Of a stretch of 64,000 nucleotides of DNA, positions 1 through 16,317 are shown piece by piece. The position numbers and the translations under genes are program-made. Each line of letters starts with the position of its first letter. The stretch's first letter is position 1. The stretch spans positions 514,201 to 578,200 of the forward strand of contig CM018608.1 of assembly GCA_009192285.1 (NCBI GenBank), in the 5' to 3' direction. Below the pieces are notes generated by a model, which was given only the letters and a program-made list of their open reading frames with translations, was not told where the DNA came from and did no database searches. Origin of the DNA: Morchella semilibera. Taxonomy: Eukaryota > Ascomycota > Pezizomycetes > Pezizales > Morchellaceae.

Positions 1-828
1 TGTACCATTCGTATAACATGTCGGTGAGCACTTGGGCGCTGTCACGGGTGCCAACGATGAGGTGCTTCTCGGCTTCGTAGACGTTGTCCTCTGTGGAAGG
101 GAGAGGGGAATTAGTGGGGGGCTTATGACTGGAAGAGTGTGAAGATGGTAGGGAGGTGATTGTACCTTTGGCAAAGAGGTGGCCGACAAAGTGGTGGAGC
201 TCTGGGTCACCAGCGGGGAACTCGCCATGCTTGGACGTCCAGCTAGAGAGAGGGGTCAATGATCAATTTGGGGGAAAGATTGATGATAATGTGGTGGGTG
301 CTACATACGCTATCGTCTCATTGATGACCCTCTTCCGTCCCGGCTCCTCAGAATTGATCAGAGTGATCAGCTGCATAATCTGCGCTGCACCACCACACAC
401 ACATTCCACCATCAGCCACCCGCACACTCGAACCCCTCACCCACCAGATACATATATACATGTATATATATATAGCTAGACAATCAACTCACCCCTCAGA
501 GCGGCCGTAGGGGCCGAGTTCGACGACTTGAACACCTCGATCAAGAGCAAGCACAGATCGCAGCCACTGCTACCCTGACCAGCCTTCAGCAGTGCCTGTG
601 CGCCCGAGAAGAGGATCTCGATGGCGGCATTATAGTCCTTAGCCTTAACGTAACGTTGCGAGACAACACGGAGCTGTTGGTGTGCTTCGTAGTAGGCGCC
701 CTCCTCGATGCTGGTGGGGGGTCGTGTGTTAGCTCGTGAGCAGTGCAGAGCAAAGTTGGAAGTGAAGAGAGGGGGAGGTACCGTTTCTCGAGACGTGCTC
801 GCGTCTTCTCGACGTTCTTGGAGGCCAT
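1..828 (-). CDS. GET4: Get4 homolog, partial (3' part lies beyond the left edge)
   Basis: Get4 partners Get5 and passes tail-anchored membrane proteins from Sgt2 to Get3 in the cytosol. Exons read on the minus strand: 828-782, 710-493, 384-309, 242-166 and 90-1, all joined in phase with GT-AG introns. The product starts MASKNVEKTRARLEKR and goes on with YYEAHQQLRVVSQRY, AAIEILFSGAQALL, EEPGRKRVINE, GEFPAGDPELHHFVG and AEKHLIVGTRDSAQVL. These match the helical-repeat (TPR-like) fold of the Get4 family in order. About 169 residues are present, roughly half the usual length, and the C-terminal half is outside the window. The start is the only ATG leading into the conserved RARLEKR stretch. It shares a promoter with ADE5,7. 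The family call is strong and the intron borders are inferred. Confidence 0.9.
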
Positions 829-3982
<3,154 letters not shown>

Positions 3983-5397
3983 AGGACTATATTATAGATA
4001 GATATGTAGGTAGTATTGGGAATAAAAGCGACTTTCTTTTTTGTTTAAATTGTGGATTTTGTAGTGTTTTGCAGATTTTAGATCGTAGGTAGAGGCGCGC
4101 AGCTACCATATTAACGGAACGAGACTTATCTGGAGACAGAAAAAAGTCCCTAGTCGCTACTACACTATCTTTATCATAATCTTATTAATGTTTATCAAGG
4201 CTGCATCTGCAGTGGCTAGCTCCGTCTAATAGAGGCATTGACTACGGCGAGCAATAAAACCAGTTGGCAATATCTTTGAATTCATTTATCTATATCTGCC
4301 CGTTCCCACCGGGCCGTGAGATTTACCCTACATGTATACTTGTAGGTAATGGACTGCATTCCGCGTCATAGCCTCTCACTCGTGGTTTAACACGGATGGT
4401 TCGGATGCTATAGATATCTATCACAGTCGAGATAAGGGGCAGATCAGGGTCGAACCTGGCCCAGTCTCGCGCCTATCTTATGGACAGGCTTTTACCCCCG
4501 TAGAGGTTCTGGGAATTAACGAGCCTATATCCAGCCCTATTTCCGACCCCGTGCCGGTAGGGAGAGACCGCCCAAGGCTATCTGTTGCCTGAACGGTCCA
4601 GATCCCGAGAAATTTGTATTTAAATAAGGCTCTGGCTTAGTTGGTGTGCCGGCACGGTGCTAGATAGCTGGTGATGATATATATATATGCCACATGCGTG
4701 GCTATATAAAGTTGACCAAAGCTAGCCCGTAGGTTTGAGCCGAGTCTCACTCTGGCCAAATAGATTAATAAGTTCTGAGCATACATGCATGTACTTACAT
4801 ATATAGTAATTTCATTTGGTAGTGCCGTCTCCAGTTGACACTTTCCTAACGCCAGCATCGATCCCCGGGCCCCCTAGTCAGATGCGTTGGTAGATGTACC
4901 TACAATAGATATCATAAAGCTTTTCATTAGATCATGATAGTCTGAAATAAAAAATAAACTATAGTACTATGTATATACATGTATTCAACCCTCAGGCGTA
5001 AACCAATTCCTCAAGGGTTACAGGGATCACTTGTCCTGCGTGATATTGCGGTTGCGTCATGATGTATCACTCGGACAACCTTCTGCCTACCAGCACTTTC
5101 TAGAGCCACCGGGCAACCCTCACAGCCAACATAGAAGTATAGGAGATTTTTAGAGCCCCCTTAGGCTTTAATACCGCCCTATCTCCTGCGGATATAGCCC
5201 TAGAAATCACAGTCCTCCCCTTATCTACCTGTTCGCCCACATAGACATACACACACACACACATTTTCCCCTTCATTTTATCATCCTTCTTCCTACCCCC
5301 GCCCCACAACACCACATCACCCCTCTTCCAATCACCCTCATCAGCAACACCATCATCCATTAATCTTTTCTTTCAATTCCAACCTCTAAAATTCACA
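3983..5397. other. Intergenic region, no gene seen
   Basis: This 1.4 kb holds the ADE5,7 3' end and the promoter of the Cys-rich gene. It contains TACATGTA palindromes at 4329 and 4976, one copy of the dispersed 18-mer at 5057-5074, and a short (CA)n run near 5250-5264. No coding frame has family similarity or plausible exon structure. Confidence 0.6.
5057..5074 (+). repeat. Dispersed 18-mer, copy 1
   Basis: TCATGATGTATCACTCGG. Three relatives lie at 31590-31607, 56935-56952 and 63080-63097, all on the plus strand and all intergenic. Confidence 0.6.
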
Positions 5398-6316
5398 ATG
5401 TCTTCCACTGATACCCCCACCCACTCAATCGAGATCAAGATCAGCTCCCACGACCAGGATCCCGATACCATCATCTGCCCACTTTCCTCTCAGGACAAGT
5501 GCACCAAAGACCCCGAGGACTGCTGTAAGCAGTCCGCCGATGATTCTGCTCAGGCCACTGAGGAAGTCTGCTCCAAATCTGCAGAGCTCTGCATCAAGGA
5601 CCCCGAAGAATGCTGCCTTAAGCCTGCCTGCGACAAGACTGCCTGTGAGAAGTCCCCTGAGGACTGCTGCAATGGCGGTGTCGCTATTCCTGGCGAGACT
5701 CTTGAAGTCGAACATAAAGGTACTCAACCCAACTCTCAACATAGCCTCGTTCCTGCCAGTGTGGCCTGGTGGAAAAAACGAGAATCGATCGTGAATTTTG
5801 CGGCTAATTATGGGAACCAAGTTGCCAACAAAATCAACGGCGTTTCCGCTGTTGATGAGGAGCCGAGGAAGGAGGACGTCGTCCCTTCTTCCGAGGTCAC
5901 TGAGGAAAATGGCTCTGCTGCTAAAGTAGAGGAGTCTGACACTACTGAAGGTGGTGTGACCCTCAACGAGGAAGAGGTTAAGGTTCTCGAAGAGACCTTG
6001 GCTGCTTCTGAAATCACCTCTGAGCCTGTTGCTGATGGTAAGCATACTAATTCTTTGTGGCTATTCAGATGATCTTTACTATATGAAGATTACTACTGAA
6101 ATTGTAACAATATTCACTGACGCGGATCCTGATGTGCCCTTTGAAGTTCCTAAGCAGGTTGTTGAAATCACCGGTGGCACCGCTCCGGCTGAGGTTAAGG
6201 AAACTGAAAAGGTAGACCACCCCCCTTCAAGAATACATCTGGATTATGATTACCAATATTGACCAAAAAAAATTTAGCTTTATGAAAACGGAGGGTGCTG
6301 CTCCTCTTGCCACTAA
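5398..6316 (+). CDS. Cysteine-rich acidic protein of unknown function
   Basis: I do not recognise a family. The first exon (5398-6036) encodes about 213 residues. Its N-terminal third carries repeated cysteine motifs: CTKDPEDCCK, CIKDPEECCLKPAC and CEKSPEDCC, that is C-x3-PE-[DE]-CC. The rest is Glu/Val-rich and polar. No signal peptide or membrane helix is visible. The 3' end is uncertain. Phase supports a 31 bp intron (6037-6067), unusually short, then an exon to 6211, a second intron (6212-6277) and a last short exon ending GGCCSSCH. If there is no splicing the protein stops near 6072. The paired cysteines suggest metal binding, but the repeat is not a known metallothionein pattern. That it is a real gene rests on the open frame, the repeats and the cluster of cysteines. 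Confidence 0.6.
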
Positions 6317-8762
6317 TACTGCCCAGTGCCTCTCTTTCACACCAATTCTAGTTTCTTGGTAAGAACACCCATTTACTCATTCAGGAATAAACTAATTGTT
6401 TTTTTTTAGATTTACGGTGTTGCGGAATAAATCCTAGCGCTATCATGGGTTGATTTTCTAGCCAACCATTTCAAAGTTGTAAATAGATGCATCTTTGAAA
6501 TATTAGGCTTGCTTTAACGGGTCTTTGTGCTGCTTTACTTTGCTCTTGCTAGCTTCTTATATGGTTGTCTAGGTTTTATTGATCTATTAAAGTATTACTG
6601 GCTATCAGGAGGATCGAGTAGCTCGACGAGAGTGGCGTTTCTTAAATACGTCCTCATATAACCAGTCCACTATCCTACTAACGTTTAGCCAAACAAATAT
6701 GAATCCAAATAAACAGAATAGCCCAAACCAACGAGGCCCAGCTGAATTATCAACCATTCGTTAAGTCCACTCCCCCTTTGGCCCTCCGCCACTACTGACT
6801 TCTACAATCCCACAGCCAACACAACGGTCCCCGGGTCTGATCAGGTTACACGCCCATCTGCGGGCACCCATCCTCCTCGCCTGGCATTTTTGACCTGATT
6901 TCCTCCTCCCTCCCCAGCCTTCTATATTTGTCGCCGTCACGAGGGCCAAATACGATCCCGCATCGAACTCCGCCCTGTTTCTAGACCCTCTACACACGTG
7001 GGGTTGTGAGTGGTGGGCACGGGGATATATAATCTCCGAGTCGTCCCAAATCCCAGGTACGTGGCCCCTCCCGAAGGACGGGAACGGATATTATAGTATC
7101 GGAGGATCTAAAATCTTGAGCTGGGTGTTGAGTCATGAGCGTGTTTGCTATTGTCCAGTACCGGAGCTAGTGAACCAGCTTCCTCTTTCATCAACTTACA
7201 TGGTACAATCGTAAAATTAGAACACGGACCTGAAGGCTAGTAGCGGGCAGAGGCCCCGCGCCCCAGCGGCTTTGAAAGCTTGAGCTGAGCTGAGCTGAGC
7301 TGCTGCTGCTTGTCATTGTCCTGATCGAAGGGGTCCTAAAGCCGAGGTAAGCTATGTGAAAAACGAGAGAAGGTGTTTCCGATCGGGTGGGAGAAGTGCC
7401 TTCATATAGTAAATTCCCCTTTTATGCGTAAGGTGGTTTCATAGAGCCATGTGGGGATCGTATTGGGTAACTAAATGTTATCAAGGCCCGAGATATACTA
7501 CGTCCGTCTTTATAGCATTCGCGAGCGCGGGTTCCTTGGTTGTACGGCAATCCTGGTATAGATTCTCGTCCGGACGTAAGGGTATGTGGTTCTAATCTTA
7601 AAAATCTACAGTAGCTATGCCATAGTCTATGCCTACACGCATAATCCTTTCAAAGAGAGCTAACGCAGAGAATTGTCGGACAAGTACTTAGTCAGAGAGA
7701 ATGCAACAACTACTGGCCGAGTACAATACAGGGCCAGTACGACACCCTCTTAACTCGTAACATTCCACTTGGCCATCTGTTCTTAATCTCTAAGGTTTAT
7801 AGTGCGCGATATAAGGAAAGAGCTGTGAATCTCATTCGGAAAAACTCAATTTAATTTTCCTCGCGGCATCCCCGATACCCTCCCTGAATGTAGTGGCTTG
7901 AGATAATTAATCCATCCCCGTACCAGCCCCTCTGTAAGTGGGTCTTTGATACCATCTTTTCCCTACATCTTAGTCCCAGTTTTAAACTCTCAAAAACATT
8001 CCCAAAACGGCAAGAAATAACAACTACTCAAATATCTAGTAATTTCGTGTTTCAGGAATTCTCCACACCCACCTATCTTGCTTGTATCCTCGAGCCTGCA
8101 CCTGTGCCACAGCCTAGCTACACGTTGCATACGACAGTTACACTACCACAGTCACCACGAACCCTCAAAATCCCTGAGAACTAATTGCCACCCTCGCTCA
8201 GCGAGATCTATGTAACTTCTATATTTATGCTGGTGGGGGGAGGGAGCTATCTTTCATTTCGAGCTGGGCCCGGTAACTCTGTAGCTAGACTACAATCCAG
8301 TCCTTTGTTGCATAAATGAAAGGAGCTTAGTTTCTCTTACCATGTACGTCTAGGTGCGCCGTATGCCTACTTGCAGCGGTCTTACCGATATGTAGTTGCA
8401 TGATTTGTTTCAATAGCCCCTCCCCCTCCCCCTCCCAATCTGAAATTAGTTATCATAATGCTTAAACCAGTGTGCTAAGTCTATGTAGCTCGATCGCGAC
8501 GGGTCGATGGGGGAGAGTTTACTAACCTGAGAAGAGCACTTTGTGATTATTAATCATAGTTTGAGGTCAATGATTTCCAGAGCGTCTTTTTAGTTAGTAG
8601 GAAATACTTAGAGATTTCACTCAAATACGACTAGAAGACTAGAATACTATGAACCGAAGGCTTAAATTTGCTACCTGACTTTTCAAGTAGCTATGAGGGT
8701 ATATATGAGCTTTTGTACATACAAACTCAGCGCCATCCAATCCCTTGCGCACACAATATTCA
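6317..8762. other. 2.4 kb intergenic region, no gene seen
   Basis: It lies between the Cys-rich gene and the ZIP4 3' end. It contains only short simple repeats: (GAGCT)n followed by (GCT)n at 7281-7310, and a CCCCTC repeat at 8417-8436. No open frame shows family similarity, and no RNA gene was identified. Confidence 0.6.
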
Positions 8763-11700
8763 CTAGGACCAGTTAAAATCTAACAGTTTTGCTTGAAGGT
8801 ACTTTGAAGTTGCTCCCATGTCATCCACTAGACCTGCCAAGGACAGAGCGAGATCGGAAAACCTTCTTGCACTAGATATATCAGTTGCACTATTGCTATG
8901 TAAGCCCTCAACGTCTGATATCCGCATAAACATAAAGTCGCCACAGATATTCATACCAATGAAAGTCAACAGACCTATTCCAGGTGGTTGCTGCCCCGCG
9001 TAGCATCAGTACGCGTTTATCTAGAGGTGTCGGAGATATGCAAACCTGTAAGCCACTGGATCTCATCGTTTGGATACTTTTGCCCGTCACTCCTATTTTT
9101 AGCCACATCGATAACTTCAACTAGTAAAGCCTCCGTGACCTTTGGGTCCTTGGCAATTGATAGCTGCACCAATGTCCTAATCCATCTTGAGAGTTTTATG
9201 ATATCTGCCATCGGAGACGGAACTGTATAGTTCAATATAACCTGCATTATTATCAGCTTGACCCTGCTAGGGGCCTCGCAGCTGATCAAAATATCCGTGA
9301 TTTTTTCAAAAATGGATATCCCTTTGTCAGTGCATAATGCTGCCTCTTCCACGATATTCCGGAGATTATCCCAATCTTTCAGCCTAGCTACAGCTTCAAA
9401 GTCGTAGGCCAAAAGAACTCCGAATTTCTGGCTCAGATCTTTAGTCTCCTCTTCTATTTTACGCTGGACAGACTCCTTCTTGCTACGGAAACTTTGTATG
9501 TGCCGCCGGGAAACCAGATAATGTTGTAGTTGAGCCTCGATATTATCCTCAGTACGGGCGAGCTCAATGTTAATACAAGCACAAAGATAATCGCATAGCA
9601 ATTTTCTATAAGAGACTTCGGCTATTGTAGATTCGTCGATGTCCTCCGGATATAACTCCAAGAAGCGGATGCAAACTAAAATTACCCTGAGGCTCCTAGA
9701 TGGTGACCACTCCGCGATACCCCGAAGACCGATATTATAAGCGTTTCGAGAGAACCAATCTAGTTCCTTGATAGTAAAAACAATTTCCACATTTTTATCG
9801 GAAGCCCGGGATTTTTGTCTTGATCGTCTTGCCTGTTCTGCGGCTTCCATGAATGTAAGTACGGCTCATACGTACGGAAGTTACGATAATATACCTTTCT
9901 CTAAAAGCAGGCATAGTGATTCGATTGTTGCCTCAGCCTCTCTAGAGCCTTCGATTTCTGCCATTGTCAATCGAATGGCGCACCGCAATATCGTGGGTAT
10001 ATGGCCTATGCTGGGTGCCACATGCCCAAGTTGGTCGAGCACTAGCTTAAGTGCTACCAGAGCCAGTTCCCGGTTTCCTGCCTCCTGTGCATCTAAAGCA
10101 CAGCCATAAAGAAGACGTCTGTCTGGATCAACGCTTTCGCCCAGATGCTGAAGACATTTTACAGCTGCCACAGTCAGAAGATACCAAGCCCGAAATTCCC
10201 CAACTTATACATACCTAGGTCTTTATCCGAAGTTCTTACTGCCACCTTAAACATTAGAAAACTAGTAAATGGTTCACCGGCCGCTGCTTCAGGCATCGCT
10301 CGAAACGCTTCCATGGCCATCCCAAAATCTTTACTTTCAAGAGCGCATAGGATTGTTTTCCTAACGGGGTTAATACGACTATGAATGCTAGTACATGGCC
10401 GAAAACGGGCTCACCGGGATATTTTAGCCAGATTTAGCCCCCCAGACTTGTCAAAGATTGAATGTTGTGCTATTCTACACCAAGAGCCAGCAATTTGGTA
10501 CTTTCCCTGTGAAAAGAATGCTTCTGTGATTTTCCATAGCAAAACCTGTGCAGCATGTGTAGCTTTTGGACTAAGTGTCTTGGTGAGCTTTTTCATCATT
10601 GAATCCAAGATATTTCGTAGCGAAGGCAGGATGTCATCATCATCCACAGCTCGATCCTGTATAGTAACCCAAAGACGTGTAACAAATGTCCTTTCTATCC
10701 AATCATCTCGCTCTAGAACAAGAATACGTTTAATAAGAAGCTCATCTAGGCATTTGCATGCGAGACGAATGTCTTTCTTTGAAACAAGCACATGAATCCT
10801 TCCCATAATTATTTTGAAAGAATTCTCTGTGAGTTGGACAACAGACAGAATCCTGGAAAGGACCTCACTGTAGTTTTGCATGTTATCTGGGCTTTCGGCA
10901 ATGACCAAGTCTAATCTCAGTAAGTAAACACTAAGGCGGGTTGGCCAGTCTTCACTCATCATATCAATAATGCTCCGAGCTTTATCTAAACTGCCATCTG
11001 TGGCATACGTAAGATATGCCCTGGCTTTTTTGCGTTAGAAAGCCGACCCCCCTATGATCTATGAACACCGCGGGATCAACCTACCAAGACTATGCATGAC
11101 AGCCAAACGAAGCTCTGCACCACTCTCCGAAAGAGATATGGGGTCCATTTCACTAATCACATCAAATGATCTTTGTAACCACTTTGTAGCTGCGTCAGAA
11201 ACACCCTGTTGTAGTAGCTCATTTCCAATCTCATATAATGCATCAATCAGGCTCTCGGACATCCGCGGATCAAGGAGAGACTGCTGTTGTTCTTTTGCCT
11301 TACTGTACATGTAATCTGCCATTGAGAGGTTGGACTGCCTCCATGCCAACACCGTCCGGAGGGTGAAATAGTCGCAAGACAATCTACTACGTGTCTGCTG
11401 ATCTTCCGGTTTGAATTCAGAAGAATCGCACGCTTTAGTGAGATCTTCCTGGTACTTTGCAGCCTTTTCCATAGTTTTCCATGCCCATTTGACGTCCTGT
11501 TGATCTGGTTTGCCATATAATTAAGTTTCCAAAAGCCCTGATTCGAGGATAAATCAACTAACCTAGACATGTTTTTCCCGCTTTAATAGCCACTCTAAAC
11601 AGTCGAATGGTGTTTGGAAGCTTCCGGCGAGTGGTGGATGGGTGTGAGCAATCCAGCATGAAGAAAGCCAAGAGGCGGACTGACAAGATCAGTCTCCGTT

Positions 11701-12120
11701 GATCCATTACTAGAGAATAAGAACATACCATATAGAACGCTCTTGCCCTTTGATGGAGGGGAACCATCTCCATCTCCTTTATCTCTAGTAAGTGTGGTTG
11801 ATAAATTCCACAACCTAGTCGCTTGAATGTCCAACTCCTCAAATTCGTCGTCCAGTTTTATGTTCTCACGAGCAGACGCACATTTCTCAGCAAGTTTCAT
11901 AGCCGCCTCGATTCGAACATCCAGTGATGCTTCATTCAAGTTAGATGATAAGTCACGGTATATCTCAACAGAAGAAGCTATAGAAAGAATCAGTATACAC
12001 ACTTCTCGGAGCGGAGATTACAAGCGAAACACAAAACACAGGTGTTTGACCGGACAGCGACATGATCCTATTCTGCAGTGTGGCAATGGCTGTGGCATTT
12101 GGGCCGTCGAGGGGAGGCAT
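8763..12120 (-). CDS. ZIP4: Meiotic ZMM protein Zip4/Spo22 homolog
   Basis: Zip4/Spo22 is a TPR-repeat scaffold of the ZMM group that promotes crossovers and synaptonemal complex assembly in meiosis. Ten exons on the minus strand: 12120-12051, 11977-11729, 11679-11563, 11504-11085, 11024-10415, 10360-10215, 10164-9895, 9843-9046, 8990-8957 and 8895-8763. They join to 948 residues, close to the yeast length (975). Family landmarks in order are RLLAFFMLDCSH, YEIGNELLQQGVSDAATKWL, ALVALKLVLDQLG, PTILRCAIRLTMAEIEG, the C-terminal TATTWNRSVDFHC and LALSLAGLVDDMG. The start at 12120 is preceded by an in-frame stop. The last two junctions were set by phase together with the conserved NRSVDFHC stretch; other acceptors there shift the frame. 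The gene is read away from acuK's 3' end. The first exon is the least certain part. Confidence 0.88.
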
Positions 12121-13006
12121 TGCTCATTCTATTTGGTGGAAACCCTTTCTTAGAACCGGAGACCGGTCTGAGTCTAGGAGCTAAAAACAGTGTAACTTGT
12201 GAGAGACCTTTGGGTGCTACCTTAAGAAAGGGACTCCCCAGCACACCCTTTACCTCGTCTGGTGGGCCTATTACTGGCGCAGGATCGACTACGGAGCGAG
12301 GCGTGTAAAGAACGGTGGCGGCTGGTTGACAGCTTTGACTTTGAAGTGCCGGTATATGGCCAGCCTCATACACGGGCACTCGCATTAAAAAGGGCGGGAC
12401 GAAGCACGGGTCTTCGGCTGCCTGCAACTTCAACCCTTATGTGGCTGCACAGAGCACGAATAGGGGAATGAGAACCTACTCACTCGTAAGATTGACCTCC
12501 TTTTTTACTCGAATAAGGTCATAAACAGTACACAGTTCTCTCCTTCCTCCCCCTGTCTGTTTAATTCCCCACTACCCCACCCACGTTATCACCACCCTAT
12601 ACCACCAGTCTTGCGACTACCGTCTTTAAAAAAAAAAAAAGCAAGAAAAAGAACAAGAAAAATATAGCCCATAAACAAAACATAGAAAAAAAAAGCAAGT
12701 ATTCAACTCCAAACTAGTCTGCACTCAACGCCGTGAGAAATATGCAAATACACTTTGTAGCCTTGTGATACGCCCCTTATCCTCAGCCTAGTATCTCGTT
12801 GTTGACGTACATGTACAGGAGCAAGCTGACAGACATCAGCAGTCCCCCCCCCCCCCCCAAGTCGCCCAAAAATCGAACCATGGGGTATCAGCAGAAGGCT
12901 TTTGATTTGGATGGAAAACGACATAGAAAATTATAAATTAGAGAAAGGAAAAAAAATAGACTTTTCGAGGGCGATCAGTTAGTCCGTCGGTCAGTTGATC
13001 CGTTGC
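12121..13006. other. Intergenic: ZIP4 promoter and acuK 3' region
   Basis: This 886 bp lies between two tandem minus-strand genes. It contains poly(A)-type runs near 12628-12710, a TACATGTA palindrome at 12808-12815 and a run of 15 C at 12844-12858. No conserved coding frame was seen. Confidence 0.55.
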
Positions 13007-15084
13007 TCATAACTTTTTGGGGTTGATCGGCATGAAATTTCCTATTATCAAGGCCGGTCTATCACATAGTCAGCCAAATGCAAACTTCGGTCTTTCCTCT
13101 AGAAAGCATGGTGTAAACTAACATATCATACATATCTCTTCGGATGGTGAATGAAAAGCAGCAGTGAATAAGCTTCTGCTCTGCATTGGGATCGGGATTT
13201 CGTAGGTGACAGCTTGTCAACATCGCCTTTTGGCTCGTGTCGAAGGCAATTTTGCCGAACTTTTCCCAATAGCTAACTGCAGAGTCTTCTACAACAAGCT
13301 CATAAATTGCCAATTTTCCCTATTTTCAAGAAACATATCGAATTAGCTACCATCAGGATAAAAATGTCTCGGATCTTAAACCCGGCAGATCGGAATAAAA
13401 TAAAAAGAAATTAATCATGGGAGTATACATCTCGCATTTGTTCAATCGGAACATTGATCAATTCCGCAAATTCTTTGTTTCCCCTAAAAATTTCTCCGGT
13501 TCTCCGCCAGAGGCATGCCGGAACAGCCATTGACGCAAAAACTCGATCATACTCGAGTAATGACTTTTCAAACCATTCCTCCACGTGAACCAAGTCCAGA
13601 TCTGTAAGCTGGTGGGTCCTTTCACGAAACTTTGGCCTGAATTGGTTTAATTGAGCCAAAATGCGCTTTCGAGAGGTTGGCAACATTTCTCTATCCATAT
13701 ATTGTGATAACCTTGCGTATCCCTTGACGTAGTTGAATGGTTTGAGCAGGCCAGCCTCCAGTTTTGCTTTGAGAACTTGTTTCATGCGCTCTTCCGGATT
13801 GTTCTGAGATGGATCTGCAGCAGTGAGGTAGTAGTTTTCTCGAGCTCTCTCCGTTGAAGGCTTCTGGCTTGCAGAACGTGGAACAGTCGTCATAGTGTTG
13901 GATGAAGGCGGTTGAAGCCGTTGAGATTGGAAAGTGGTGCCACCGTTACTTGCATCAGGCTCCCTCGAATTGTGCTGATTGCTTTGGGATGGTTCTGAAA
14001 ACAAGGTTGGACTTTGGTCGTTAAAGATGTCCTCGGAGTAGAGGTTACCGAGAAAATCACTCAGCAAATTGAATTCACTGGAAACCTCCGGTGTTGAAAA
14101 CATCCACTGCTGATGATATGGGTTTGTATAGCTCGACTGCTGTTGAGGAGGGGGGTGGTCCCAGTCGGTGAAGCCCAAAACTGCCAACTCGTGTCAGTCA
14201 AAAGAGAGTTTCGGCTTGGGGCTGCAACCACGTATTTATATATCAGGGACTCAACATACAGGCTTGAGAATTTCCATTCAGATTGGATCTGGGTGTCACA
14301 GAAACCGGTGATGGTGCAACAATAGAGGCCCCTGCATTACTCCTTGAAGGTGGTATGGGGGGAGGCGGGAGCGAAGCATTGGAAGATCCTATTCTCGCTT
14401 CTTTCTGCTTGTCAAGGGATTTTGGCATGCCGTCGACCGGAGGCGCTAGCAATACCCTGGGAGGGGACGTGTGCGAGTCCTCCTGATCGTTATCCAAAGT
14501 GTTGGCAGCTTCGGTCTTTGGTTTCTTAGGTTCGCGAGGCTCGTCGTGACAGAGATGACCTATATTCCTTTTCACGCAGCGCATACATGGCCGGTCTGAC
14601 AATAGATTAATCGCATGTACCACATCAGCAATTGCACATGTATAAGTTCACCAAGCCGCCGATTTAGGGAGAAAAATAGGAAATTGGGTAGGCGAAATGC
14701 GCTTTCCTTTCTGACGTACCATCATCGCATGTCATGTGTGATCTTCGGCAATACACACAAGCTATCACGCGACCATAAGATCAGTCTACATGCCCTAGAG
14801 TATCTTTGGAGTAGGGCTATTCAGAGCAGAGTCCAAATGTCCATACCATGATTGACCTTGCGACGTTTTTTGGGACTACGTCCCGAGGAACTCTGCCCTG
14901 GAGTTGAGGTTGTTGGTGACTGGGAACCTGAGTGCGCAGGACCCCCGGAGCCCGCAGTAACAGTAACAGTGCCTGATACTCCTCCAAACCCACCACCAGC
15001 CAGAGAGTTTTTCTCAGCTGTGGATGAATGGGGAGTTATCACTGCAGCTCCATTACTACTGGTGGGATGTTGAGCTTCAGTCAT
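13007..15084 (-). CDS. acuK: AcuK/Ert1-type Zn2Cys6 transcription activator of gluconeogenesis
   Basis: AcuK-family factors activate gluconeogenic genes (such as those for PEP carboxykinase and fructose-1,6-bisphosphatase) in the nucleus. Exons: 15084-14847, 14761-14720, 14595-14260, 14180-13429, 13319-13123 and 13058-13007, giving 538 residues. The zinc cluster is assembled across three exons: KKRRKVNH, then ACVYCRRSHMTCDD, then RPCMRCVKRNIGHLCHDEP, with all six cysteines present. The C-terminal half carries the PAS-like region (ALIIGNFMPINPKKL at the end, EKFGKIAFDTSQKAMLTSC before it). The 42 bp second exon encodes half the zinc cluster and would be missed by simple gene finding. The start is MTEAQHPTSS; no in-frame ATG lies upstream. 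The related AcuM is the main alternative, but the zinc cluster fits AcuK better. Confidence 0.9.
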
Positions 15085-16317
15085 ATGGGAAGAAAGGATT
15101 GGTTGAGGAGAATTAGTTTCAATCGATATTGAATGTTCTGTCTCGCCGCATTCAACTGAGCGTCCTGTCCTAGAGGGACGGGTCACACTAAACAGGATGA
15201 TGCGGTGATTGTCGCTGCTGCAATCACTGAACGTTGAGTGTCTATCGTGTAATTTTAAATTTTTTTTTCTTTCTTTCCACCCTCCTCTTTTCTTTATTTT
15301 TTTTTATTTTTATTTCTTTTTTTTTTTTTTCAAACTCCTTTCGTTCTTGCCACGCAGATAATTGTGGAAACCGACAGCGTGGTTTTATGTACGCGTGCTG
15401 TCGGTGGTGGTGGAGGCTCTGGGCTGGCTGTAAAAGGTGTCGCACGACCAAAAAAAAAAATACCAAAGGTGCAGTAGGTCTTTCAGTGGGTGGACAACAG
15501 GCTGGAAAGTACCGACGAGTAGAGGGCCAAGAACGGTCCTTTGGCCTGACCAGGGAAACGGGTCACCAAGTGACTTCTAACAGCGTGAATTCAGAGAGCT
15601 GAATACAGAAGAAGAAGTAAAGCAAAAACAAACAAACAAAATGGGAGAAGGAGAAAGAGAAGAACTTGATACGAAGCTGGAGGGGGAGTCTACAGCCAGC
15701 TTTGTCTGAATTAAGAAAGTACCACTAGGTCCTCTACGGTACGGAGCGTGCAATTGACTAACGTAGCGAGGGAAATGTATTATGTGATGCAGCCGATGAT
15801 GTACCTGCACTCATCGACGGCGCAGAAAAAAAAAGAGAGCTCTATCAGCCTATTCCTAATTCCCCCAAGTCTACCAGTGAATCGTCGTCGCATGGCCCTT
15901 TCTGCAGCTGGACCCTGGCGAACTTCATTGGATCGACAAGTGCGGCTTTTTTGAGACTTTGGAGATGTTTCCTTTTTCTTGTTCGACAGCACTGCAGCAA
16001 CGGTGGTTTTCTAGAGGTTATGGTTTGTCAATCATGCGGCCTTATGACGTGGGGAGGATGTTTCTATCTTGGCTAGGTTATGTTAAGGTTTTTTTTCTGC
16101 GTGGGGATTGATTGCTTCGCGTATTTGTTCATCATATAGCTACAAATTGATAGGGCAAGTCACTACAGCATTAATTGACAGTCAAAAAACCGAAACCGCA
16201 CAATTTTATTCGCGCTTGTTCTTTAAACTATTAGCCGCTACAGCCTCGGCTCCGGCCCGAGGGCCCCCGCCATCCACTCACCCGTAGAACTCCGAAACGC
16301 CTCCCGCAAAATTATCG
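15085..16317. other. Intergenic: acuK promoter and FTA7 3' region
   Basis: This 1.2 kb begins with a strong T/C-rich tract (about 15256-15331, plus strand), which reads as an A/G-rich leader upstream of acuK. Several open frames cross it but none shows similarity or codon character of a gene. Confidence 0.5.

Noticed and set aside
4440-4480. T-arm-like GGTTCGA on the minus strand, possible tRNA
   Set aside because: The stem around it does not pair over five bases, and no A box or acceptor stem lies at the right distance.
12068-12433. Open frame upstream of ZIP4 as an extended N-terminus
   Set aside because: It is in a different phase from the ZIP4 first exon, whose frame has a stop just upstream of the ATG at 12120.
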